Shown: positions 1 to 5,054 of the stretch, piece after piece
How positions within the stretch are numbered: position 1 is the stretch's first letter
Layout: each line of letters begins with the position of its first letter
From: Gammaproteobacteria bacterium
GTDB taxonomy: Bacteria; Pseudomonadota; Gammaproteobacteria; GCA-001735895
Direction of reading: 5' to 3'
DNA: 5,187 nt
Assembly: GCA_021767985.1 (NCBI GenBank)
Contig: JAASSH010000200.1
Coordinates: forward strand, 1 to 5,187
Notes under the pieces: model-generated
The model's input: only the letters and a program-made list of their open reading frames with translations
Databases searched by the model: none
What the model was told of the DNA's origin: nothing
Position numbers and translations under genes: made by a program

Positions 1-1471
1 CGACGGCGCCTTCGACAACCTCTAACGCGCAACTCCGGCAAATGCCGCTTCGACAACTGTATGGCACTTCGATTCCGGAGGAGAGCATTGCATCGAGCAT
101 ACTCTGGTCGGCAGCGACCTCGATTTCCCGACCGCTGTTCTGCAATTCGACCACGAACGGACGGTCGTTGACGTTAACTGTTGCGGCAAAGCGTTCACGG
201 CGGATTCTTTCGGGCGAGATACCCAGAGCGTCGGCCGTCGCCAGTACCGCGTCAATAAGGCGTCCGGGCCCGCAAACATAAATCACCGCATCCTCGGCAG
301 CACCACGCAGGATGGTTTCGAGATCCATGCGTTCATTGAGGTCCGAACGGTAGAGTCGCAAGCTGGTGCCGAACTCGAGTTGCAGGCGGTCACGAAATGC
401 CATGTGGCTGTCATCCCGACCGGCATAATGAATTTCGAATACCGCACCGTGGGACTTTAACGTCTGCGCCATGGGCTTGATCGGCGTAATGCCGATACCA
501 CCAGCAATCAAAACAGCCGAACGCTGATCATCGTGCAGCTCGAAATTGTTTTGCGGCAATTCGCATTCGAGACGCATGCCAAGCGCGTAAGTATCATGTA
601 CAGCTTGTGATCCGCCACTGCCCTCGTCATCGCGGAGCACCGCAATCTCGTAGATATCGCGTCGCGCCGGGTTGGAGCAGATTGAATAATGGCGTAACAC
701 CCCGTTGCCGTCGGCAAGGCGCACCGGAACCCGCAGATGAGCACCGGCCTGTACTGGTGGCAATTCGCCACCCTCGGGATCGCGTAATTCGAAGGCGCGA
801 ACCTGTGGTGTCAACTGGCGGATTCCCGAGATCACCAGTGACAAGGGTCCTTCGCCCAGCGTTTCTACCGGGACTTTGCCGATCCCGGCGGATTTTAGCT
901 CATTCAATTCCTGCATCAGCGGTTGTACCAGGCTTTCGATATCGGCGTCGGTGTACCGGGGCGTGATATGTTGCGGACAATTCCAGTCGAATGCCTCGAC
1001 ATGAATGACGAAACCTCGCTCGACATCGGCGCGATATTCCGGGGACTCCAGTTGCGCCAGCAATTCCAGCTCGTCTTCACCGATCAGGCGCACGCGTCCA
1101 AGCAGCTTGAGCCGGGTCCGGTTGGGATAATCCATGAAAAAGAGTGAAACCCGATCATCGCGGCGGAGGTTACCGACACTGACATACTGGCGGTTGCCAC
1201 TGAAGTCTGCGAATCCAAGGGTTTGCGAATCCAGGATCCGCACAAAGCCAGTGGGTCCCCCGCGGTGCTGTACGTAAGGCCAACCGGTTTCGCTGACGCT
1301 GGCCATGTAAAAACTGTCACGCGCGGCTATAAAATCAGCCTCGCGCTGGCTCAAGTGAGAATTGTAGTCCTCGCCTTCATCGAAGCTGGCGTATCCGGCA
1401 CGACTTCCCATTTCTCGCTGTACTTCGCGCACCGAGTCAGTAAACGCAATTTCAGCAAATTTGTGTCCCAT
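1..1471 (-). CDS. PNPOx-like / flavin reductase / 2Fe-2S ferredoxin fusion oxidoreductase (3' end off window)
   Basis: Reading the minus strand from ATG 1471-1469 gives an uninterrupted frame of 490 codons that leaves the window. Residues about 45-165 look like the split-barrel FMN-binding domain of the pyridoxamine-phosphate-oxidase superfamily (FYMASVSETGWPYVQHRGG near 54-72). Residues about 210-415 are a ferredoxin-reductase module of the phthalate dioxygenase reductase/VanB type: flavin motif RHYSICSN at 260-267, nucleotide-binding GGIGITPI at 324-331 and VCGPG at 399-403. Residues about 435 onward are a plant-type ferredoxin with C473, C478 and C481 in the C-x4-C-x2-C pattern; the fourth cysteine, expected roughly 28 residues later, lies outside. 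No signal peptide or membrane segment is seen, so it is probably cytoplasmic. By family logic electrons pass from NAD(P)H through flavin to the iron-sulfur cluster; the role of the PNPOx part and the final acceptor are unknown. It follows the AhpD-like gene by 56 bp, probably in one operon. Only about 30 residues should be missing. Confidence 0.93.
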   Translation of the reverse strand, partial: MGHKFAEIAFTDSVREVQREMGSRAGYASFDEGEDYNSHLSQREADFIAARDSFYMASVSETGWPYVQHRGGPTGFVRILDSQTLGFADFSGNRQYVSVGNLRRDDRVSLFFMDYPNRTRLKLLGRVRLIGEDELELLAQLESPEYRADVERGFVIHVEAFDWNCPQHITPRYTDADIESLVQPLMQELNELKSAGIGKVPVETLGEGPLSLVISGIRQLTPQVRAFELRDPEGGELPPVQAGAHLRVPVRLADGNGVLRHYSICSNPARRDIYEIAVLRDDEGSGGSQAVHDTYALGMRLECELPQNNFELHDDQRSAVLIAGGIGITPIKPMAQTLKSHGAVFEIHYAGRDDSHMAFRDRLQLEFGTSLRLYRSDLNERMDLETILRGAAEDAVIYVCGPGRLIDAVLATADALGISPERIRRERFAATVNVNDRPFVVELQNSGREIEVAADQSMLDAMLSSGIEVPYSCRSGICRSCALEVVEGAV

Positions 1472-1477
1472 GGTGGA

Positions 1478-1483
1478 TTCCTC
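1478..1483 (-). promoter_or_regulatory. Ribosome binding site of the redox fusion gene
   Basis: On the minus strand GGAGGA lies six bases before ATG 1471. It is a strong Shine-Dalgarno site and fixes the start of the fusion protein; no competing in-frame start nearby has a comparable site. Confidence 0.75.
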
Positions 1484-1497
1484 CGCTTACAGAATTC

Positions 1498-1521
1498 CGG
1501 GGCGAGCGTGAACCCGCCCCG
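1498..1521. repeat. GC-rich inverted repeat between the two minus-strand genes
   Basis: CGGGGCG (1498-1504) and CGCCCCG (1515-1521) are perfect complements separated by 10 bases, in the 56-bp gap between the AhpD-like gene and the redox fusion. A hairpin here in the operon mRNA could partly stop transcription or protect an mRNA end. There is no following U-run on the minus strand, so a strong intrinsic terminator is unlikely and co-transcription is still expected. Confidence 0.45.
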
Positions 1522-1527
1522 ATCAGG

Positions 1528-2073
1528 TTAAGACGCGAGTCTGAGTTCGACCTTCGGGAAGTCGATCTCGACTTTACTGGCTTTACCGAGGATGTTGGTT
1601 AAGACATTAAGTCCGACATGGGTGATGATCTCGACGATTTCGGCATCACCGTAGCCGGCGTTACGCACTGCGAGCAACTCGGTGTTGGTGACTCCGCCGC
1701 TGTTTTCGGCAAGAGCCCTCGCGAACTTGACCGCGGCGTCAGCCCTGGCATCGTGGCTGCCGCCGGCACGGTTGGCCTCTATCTCATCGTTGCTGAGGCC
1801 GGCCTTGCGACCAATCGCGGTATGCGCCGAGACACAGTATTCGCAGGCATTCTTCTCCGCCAGCGCCAACGCGATACGTTCGCGTGTCTGCGCATCGAGC
1901 GCGCCGCTGCCGGCGATTTCATGCAATCCCAGGAATGCCTTGAGTGCAGCCGGGGAATTGGCAAAAACTTTCAGAAAATTCGGCACCATACCGAGTTGCG
2001 TCTGAACGGCGTCGAGCAGAGCGGCCTGTTCGGCATCGGCCTGGTCGCGTTGGACAACATTGATTCGACTCAT
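1528..2073 (-). CDS. AhpD-like carboxymuconolactone decarboxylase family protein (peroxidase-related)
   Basis: The 181-residue product is a carboxymuconolactone decarboxylase/AhpD-superfamily protein. The key motif is CEYCVSAH: C77, C80 and H84, with E65 twelve residues before C77. This reproduces the Glu/Cys/Cys/His spacing of the AhpD catalytic set (E118, C130, C133, H137 in mycobacterial AhpD), so a thiol-based peroxidase or disulfide-reductase activity is plausible. The N-terminal stretch (LGMVPNFLKVFANSPAALKAFLGL, given as residues 27-50) is typical of the 'uncharacterized peroxidase-related' branch. The length is usual for that branch. The start at 2073 is supported by AGGAG upstream. 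It is the first gene of a probable two-gene operon with the redox fusion and is transcribed away from the LysR gene. The true substrate is unknown; decarboxylation of carboxymuconolactone is unlikely because that enzyme class generally lacks this cysteine pair. Confidence 0.93.
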   Translation of the reverse strand: MSRINVVQRDQADAEQAALLDAVQTQLGMVPNFLKVFANSPAALKAFLGLHEIAGSGALDAQTRERIALALAEKNACEYCVSAHTAIGRKAGLSNDEIEANRAGGSHDARADAAVKFARALAENSGGVTNTELLAVRNAGYGDAEIVEIITHVGLNVLTNILGKASKVEIDFPKVELRLAS

Positions 2074-2082
2074 GATTTTACT

Positions 2083-2087
2083 CCTGT
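2083..2087 (-). promoter_or_regulatory. Ribosome binding site of the AhpD-like gene
   Basis: Minus-strand AGGAG lies nine bases before ATG 2073, a normal spacing, and supports this start. Confidence 0.65.
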
Positions 2088-2136
2088 CGTTTGGTTTAGT
2101 CGGGTTCCCGTATCCACTCGATGCGGGATATTCAAA

Positions 2137-2149
2137 TCATCGTCGATTA
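2137..2149. promoter_or_regulatory. Candidate LysR-type operator (T-N11-A box)
   Basis: The 13 bases TCATCGTCGATTA fit the T-N11-A rule for LysR-type regulator boxes and contain the dyad ATCG-T-CGAT centred on 2143. The box is flanked by TTCAAA (2131-2136) and TTTGAA (2152-2157), a further inverted pair. It sits midway between the two divergent start codons, just upstream of the regulator's -35 box. This placement fits autoregulation and control of the minus-strand operon. Binding is inferred only. Confidence 0.4.
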
Positions 2150-2152
2150 CGT

Positions 2153-2181
2153 TTGAAAAAAGAATAATCAATATTTACAAT
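2153..2181 (+). promoter_or_regulatory. Sigma70-type promoter of the LysR gene
   Basis: TTGAAA (2153-2158) and TACAAT (2176-2181) are separated by exactly 17 bases and each matches the sigma70 consensus at five of six positions. Transcription would start near 2188, giving a leader of about 20 bases. On the minus strand I see no comparably good hexamer pair for the AhpD-like gene, which fits a weak promoter that needs the LysR activator. Confidence 0.65.
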
Positions 2182-2190
2182 TAATTATTC
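2162..2190. repeat. AT-rich inverted repeat over the LysR -10 region
   Basis: GAATAATCAAT (2162-2172) and ATTAATTATTC (2180-2190) pair at 10 of 11 positions around a 7-base centre. The repeat covers the -10 box and the predicted start site of the regulator's promoter, so a bound protein would block RNA polymerase. It is a good candidate for the autorepression site, or simply an AT-rich promoter feature. Confidence 0.45.
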
Positions 2191-2208
2191 CATTTGAAGA
2201 AATAATAT

Positions 2209-3099
2209 ATGGATCGATTTCATCAATTGAACGTATTTGTCGCGGTTGCCGAGGAGCAGGGGTTTGCCGCCGCCGCAAGACGCCTGGATTTGTCGCCGCC
2301 GGCAGTTACGCGCGCGGTGGCACAACTCGAACAGCGTCTTGGTGTCAAATTACTGAATCGCACCACGCGTTTCGTGCGCACTACCGACGCTGGCCAGCTT
2401 TATCTCGAGGACGTGCGCCGTGTACTGGCCGACGTGGAAACCGCCGATGCTGCGGTTGCCGGCGTCAGCGCCGCTCCCCGCGGTCACTTAAGCGTTACGG
2501 CACCGGCCATGTTCGGTCGAATCTTCGTCACACCGCGGCTGGTCGCATTTTTAGAGCAATATCCCGAGACCGAGATCTCGGCGTTATTTCTTGACCGTGA
2601 CGTTAACCTGCTCGAAGAAGGTGTCGATGTCGCCATTCGCATCGGAGATTTACCAGATTCGACCCTGCGTGCGCGCAGGATCGGAGAAGTGCGGCAGGTT
2701 GTCTGCGCTGCACCGGAATACCTGCAACGAAGCGGGATACCGCAACACCCACAAGAACTGGCGCAACATAACCTGGTGGTGTCTACCGCTACCGGTAGCA
2801 TGCACCGCTGGCAGTTTGATGGCGCCCGCCCGGTGCGATTGCAACCGCAACTTGCGCTAAACACCAACGACGCCGTGATCGAGGCCGCACTGTCCGGTTT
2901 CGGGGTTACCCGCCTGCTGTCTTACCAGGTGTCGCGGGAAGTTGCCGCCGGACGGTTGCAGATATTGCTCGAGGATTACGAACCTCGGCCACGACCGATC
3001 CACATTGTCCACCGTGAGGGCCGCTTCACACCAACCCGGATTCGCGCCTTCATCGATTTTATCATCGCAGATCTCGGTGCCGAACCGCTGTTACGTTAG
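2209..3099 (+). CDS. LysR-type transcriptional regulator (CrgA-like)
   Basis: The 296-residue protein has normal length for a LysR-type regulator. Residues 1-60 form the winged helix-turn-helix (FVAVAEEQGFAAAARRL, then LSPPAVTRAVAQLEQRLGVKLLNRTTR within 28-54). Residues about 90-290 form the periplasmic-binding-protein-like effector domain, with the late motif RPIHIVHREGRFTPTRIRAF typical of the CrgA-related group. It is transcribed divergently from the AhpD-like/redox-fusion operon with 135 bp between start codons, the classic layout for a LysR regulator acting on its neighbour in response to a small molecule. The start ATG 2209 is preceded only by a weak purine stretch (GAAGAAA, 2196-2202), so translation may be modest. 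The inducer cannot be inferred. Autoregulation is likely given the repeats in the shared promoter. Confidence 0.95.
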   Translation: MDRFHQLNVFVAVAEEQGFAAAARRLDLSPPAVTRAVAQLEQRLGVKLLNRTTRFVRTTDAGQLYLEDVRRVLADVETADAAVAGVSAAPRGHLSVTAPAMFGRIFVTPRLVAFLEQYPETEISALFLDRDVNLLEEGVDVAIRIGDLPDSTLRARRIGEVRQVVCAAPEYLQRSGIPQHPQELAQHNLVVSTATGSMHRWQFDGARPVRLQPQLALNTNDAVIEAALSGFGVTRLLSYQVSREVAAGRLQILLEDYEPRPRPIHIVHREGRFTPTRIRAFIDFIIADLGAEPLLR

Positions 3100-3103
3100 C
3101 CCG

Positions 3104-3156
3104 TGCCCCGGGTCGGCTTTCGCTCATGCCGAGCAGGCGGTGATGCAGCCGGGGCA
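3104..3156. repeat. Hairpin-forming region after the LysR gene
   Basis: TGCCCCGG (3104-3111) and CCGGGGCA (3149-3156) are perfect complements. Between them TCGGC (3113-3117) and GCCGA (3128-3132) form a nested small stem. This begins five bases after the LysR stop codon. No T-run follows, so it is at best a Rho-assisted or 3'-end-protecting structure. It is the only candidate for separating the regulator from the next gene. Confidence 0.35.
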
Positions 3157-3247
3157 AGCTATGTGTAGCAGGTAAGAGAACCTGGAATCTAGATAAGGCG
3201 TTTAATTATCAAGTTAGAAAAACGAAGCACTATAGCTATTCTTTCAC

Positions 3248-3263
3248 GAGGAGAATCTTTATG
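3248..3263 (+). promoter_or_regulatory. Strong ribosome binding site with ATG 3261, out of frame with the cysteine synthase
   Basis: GAGGAG (3248-3253) stands seven bases before ATG 3261-3263, the best translation start signal in this area. The ATG opens a 64-codon frame that ends at 3455 and overlaps the cysteine synthase in the wrong frame; its translation has no protein-like features. With one base fewer between 3264 and 3294, the same ATG would read MLSIKSTGREL and then straight into the synthase, which suggests this was the original start. Confidence 0.6.
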
Positions 3264-3294
3264 CTTTCCATTAAATCGACGGGGCGGGGAACTA

Positions 3295-4272
3295 ATGGGC
3301 GCACGCAATGGCTTTATCGAAACAATTGGGGATACGCCACTCATTCGATTGCAAGCAGCGTCAGAAGCGACCGGTTGCGAAATATATGGCAAGGCGGAGT
3401 TTTTGAATCCTGGTGGTTCCGTCAAAGACCGGGCTGCTTGGTGGATGGTTCGTGAAGCCGAGAAGAATGGTTCATTGCAGCCTGGGGGTACTGTCGTAGA
3501 AGGCACCGCAGGAAACACCGGGATCGCCATCGCCCATATCTGCAACGCTCGCGGTTACTCCTCTGTCATCTACATGCCCGATAATCAATCTCGTGAGAAG
3601 GTCGAAGTTCTCGAATCACTAGGGGCCGAGGTACGTGTCGTGCCAACCGTGCCATACACGAACGAGATGAACTACCAAAAGCAGGCGGACCGGTTCGCCC
3701 AATCGCTCGATGGCGCTGTTTGGGTCAACCAGTTTGATAATACCGCCAATAGGCTCGCACACTACGAGTCGACCGGGCCTGAAATCTGGGAACAAACGGA
3801 AGGTAGGGTAGACGCCTTTGTTTGCGCTGTCGGTACTGGTGGAACAATCGCTGGTGTGTCGAATTATCTCAAGGAGCAAAGGAAAGAAATCCAGTCCGTG
3901 TTGTTGGACTGCATTGGCAGTGCACTCTACAACTTCATTACAACGGGGACAGCAACCATGAGTGAAGGAACAAGCATCACTGAGGGAATCGGTAATAGTC
4001 GTATCACAGACAACCTGGCCGACGCAAAGATAGACTGGGCGCTGCAGGTGTCCGATCAGGAAGCGGTCAGTATGGTCTACAAGTTGTTGCGCGAAGAAGG
4101 TTGGTTCTTTGGCTCAAGCACAGGTGTGAACGTTTGTGGCGCTGTAGAGGTAGCAAGGAAACTCGGTCCCGGGCACACCATAGTGACAGCCCTTTGTGAT
4201 GGTGGTGGTAAGTATCTTTCAAGCCTGTTCAACAAGGAATGGCTGGCAGAAAGAGGACTGTTTGTTAACTAG
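3295..4272 (+). CDS. cysK: Cysteine synthase (O-acetylserine sulfhydrylase), PLP-dependent
   Basis: The 325-residue product belongs to the fold-type II PLP enzymes (cysteine synthase/cystathionine beta-synthase family), which make L-cysteine from O-acetylserine and sulfide. Seen in order: IGDTPLIRL (11-19); NPGGSVKDR with the PLP-binding K44; the substrate loop EGTAGNTG (69-76); NQFDNTANRLAHYESTGPE (145-163); the phosphate-binding loop GTGGT (180-184); ITEGIG (228-233); GSSTG (273-277), where relatives usually have GGSSG; and LCDGGGKYLS (300-309), where LCDxGxRYxS is usual. The pattern resembles the Pseudomonas PA2709-type CysK, recalled rather than searched. ATG 3295 is the only start in this frame after the stop at 3190, but its ribosome site is poor while a strong one serves an out-of-frame ATG at 3261. 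A diaminopropionate- or cystathionine-type activity cannot be fully excluded. It appears to be a single-gene unit. Confidence 0.9.
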   Translation: MGARNGFIETIGDTPLIRLQAASEATGCEIYGKAEFLNPGGSVKDRAAWWMVREAEKNGSLQPGGTVVEGTAGNTGIAIAHICNARGYSSVIYMPDNQSREKVEVLESLGAEVRVVPTVPYTNEMNYQKQADRFAQSLDGAVWVNQFDNTANRLAHYESTGPEIWEQTEGRVDAFVCAVGTGGTIAGVSNYLKEQRKEIQSVLLDCIGSALYNFITTGTATMSEGTSITEGIGNSRITDNLADAKIDWALQVSDQEAVSMVYKLLREEGWFFGSSTGVNVCGAVEVARKLGPGHTIVTALCDGGGKYLSSLFNKEWLAERGLFVN

Positions 4273-4544
4273 ATCCCGCTCGGAGATTTTCCTGCCAGTT
4301 ACCTTGAACTGACTTTGGTATTACTCGAGATAGATTTCCAAGAGATACCAATAGCGGACACTGACAAGCGCTTCCGGTGGGTCGGAGTACGGCCAGAAGC
4401 AGCCTCTGTCACAGATGCAAAATAGGTTATGTGGGTAAAGACAGTGATCCTTATTAATCCAGCTCATTTGCGATTCACCGGTCTTCTCGTTTACTCTACC
4501 GAGCTGCACGACCAGAATAATCAATAACCAAAGGAGAATTTACT
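4273..4544. other. Intergenic spacer without a supported gene
   Basis: This 272-base stretch between the cysteine synthase and the small protein shows no convincing promoter, terminator or RNA gene. A short CAGTT/AACTG dyad lies near 4301-4316 without a T-run. A minus-strand frame at 4321-4524 is open for 67 codons and is rich in Cys and Trp (from its inner Met 20: MSWINKDHC, then CICDRGCFWPYSDP). It has no good ribosome site, so it is not called as a gene here. Confidence 0.5.
4531..4536 (+). promoter_or_regulatory. Ribosome binding site of the 94-residue protein
   Basis: AAGGAG lies eight bases before ATG 4545, a near-ideal site that fixes the start and suggests efficient translation. Confidence 0.75.
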
Positions 4545-4829
4545 ATGTCGTTTTATCGAATTACACGCTTCGCCTCGGCGGACATGAGCAAGACCAAAGC
4601 AATGGCGGAATCAATGCGCAGTCAACTCGAAAATATCGGTGCAGAATTTATTGATGTCGTCGACTATGGCAATGGCAAGGGCGTTGTACTGGCTAAATAC
4701 CCAGACCAGGCGACCATGGACGCAGCTAGCGATACTGCAAATGCGGCTTTCGGAAAAATGATCGAGGCAGGCGTCATCGATGGCGACTCGGTTCACCCGC
4801 ATGTGGGTGAGGTGATGCAGTCGTTTTAG
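4545..4829 (+). CDS. Small protein of unknown function with a ferredoxin-like (dimeric alpha/beta barrel) pattern
   Basis: The 94-residue product is soluble, with no signal peptide or cysteine. Its predicted order is strand (SFYRITRF, 2-9), helix (SADMSKTKAMAESMRSQL, 11-28), strand (EFIDVVDYG, 34-42), strand (KGVVLAKYPD, 45-54), helix (57-75) and strand near the C-terminus (87-94). This beta-alpha-beta-beta-alpha-beta layout is that of the antibiotic-biosynthesis-monooxygenase/stress-response dimeric alpha/beta-barrel families. I recognise the style of the sequence from marine proteobacterial hypothetical proteins but know no assigned function. Such folds can be small-molecule oxygenases, isomerases or mere binders; no catalytic residue stands out except H84 and H86. 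A strong ribosome site and a probable terminator at 4867-4899 suggest a stand-alone transcript. Confidence 0.88.
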   Translation: MSFYRITRFASADMSKTKAMAESMRSQLENIGAEFIDVVDYGNGKGVVLAKYPDQATMDAASDTANAAFGKMIEAGVIDGDSVHPHVGEVMQSF

Positions 4830-4866
4830 TTGTCGATGAAAAACATTTGACCCCGGGTCGTCTGTC

Positions 4867-4899
4867 ACCGCTGATTCCTCGTGTTTGAGCAGCGGTTTT
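4867..4899 (+). terminator. Probable intrinsic terminator after the small protein gene
   Basis: ACCGCTG (4867-4873) pairs perfectly with CAGCGGT (4890-4896). An inner CTC/GAG stem (4878-4880 with 4887-4889) closes a 6-base loop, leaving a 4-base bulge. The stem runs directly into TTTT (4896-4899). It lies 37 bases past the stop codon of the 94-residue protein. The U-run is short, so termination may be incomplete. Confidence 0.6.
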
Positions 4900-4966
4900 C
4901 TCAATAGCTGCCGCTCAGATAAGTTACCTGGGCTTCTCGAAACGGCCACTTTCGGACGCTCAACAA

Positions 4967-4992
4967 TGACTCGATAATATGTTATCGAGTCA
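4967..4992. promoter_or_regulatory. Perfect 11+11 bp palindrome, candidate operator
   Basis: TGACTCGATAA (4967-4977) and TTATCGAGTCA (4982-4992) are exact inverted copies around the centre TATG. No T-run follows on either strand (GAAACC to the right, CAACAA to the left), which argues against a terminator. The right arm ends seven bases before a perfect TATAAT box, so the palindrome covers the place where the -35 box should be. That is typical of a binding site for a dimeric regulator of the orphan gene downstream. The regulator is not evident in this window. Confidence 0.6.
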
Positions 4993-4999
4993 GAAACCT

Positions 5000-5005
5000 T
5001 ATAAT
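5000..5005 (+). promoter_or_regulatory. Consensus -10 box (TATAAT) of the terminal orphan gene
   Basis: TATAAT matches the sigma70 -10 consensus at all six positions. No recognisable -35 hexamer lies 15-18 bases upstream, where the palindrome at 4967-4992 sits instead. Transcription would begin near 5012, giving a leader of about 43 bases before ATG 5055. Absence of a -35 box suggests activator dependence, or repression through the palindrome. Confidence 0.55.
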
Positions 5006-5014
5006 CTCGCTGTT

Positions 5015-5041
5015 ATGTTTCACGCGCGTAAATATCCATGA
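5015..5041 (+). other. Possible 8-codon leader ORF upstream of the orphan gene
   Basis: ATG at 5015 encodes MFHARKYP and stops with TGA at 5039-5041, 13 bases before ATG 5055. It lies wholly inside the predicted leader of the orphan gene. It has no clear ribosome site and may be chance, but such small leader frames can couple or attenuate translation. Confidence 0.15.
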
Positions 5042-5054
5042 GTTGACTTGTACA

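Noticed and set aside
607..966. Plus-strand frame of 119 codons inside the redox fusion
   Set aside because: The opposite strand encodes a continuous, motif-rich protein; this frame is Arg/Pro-rich in the way of GC-driven shadow frames.
2101..2110. CGGG-TT-CCCG mini-palindrome in the divergent region
   Set aside because: The four-base arms are too short to separate from chance, and the position is not tied to a promoter element.
1618..2184. Long plus-strand open frame (188 codons) opposite the AhpD-like gene
   Set aside because: It is antisense to a gene with an intact catalytic motif, its translation shows no domain features, and it has no ribosome site.
2484..2867. Minus-strand frame of 127 codons inside the LysR gene
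   Set aside because: It lies in the antisense of a well-supported regulator and has a low-complexity Ser/Arg/Cys composition with no recognisable motif.
3206..3242. Promoter for the cysteine synthase (TATAGC or TATTCT as -10)
   Set aside because: Neither -10 has an acceptable -35 at 16-18 bases, and TATTCT would start transcription on top of the ribosome site; a promoter probably exists here but cannot be placed.
3261..3455. 64-codon frame with a strong ribosome site, as a separate gene
   Set aside because: Apart from its start signal the translation has no protein-like features and overlaps the synthase; a one-base shift explains the signal better.
4938..4954. CGAAA/TTTCG dyad upstream of the large palindrome
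   Set aside because: Five-base arms without a T-run or promoter context are expected by chance.
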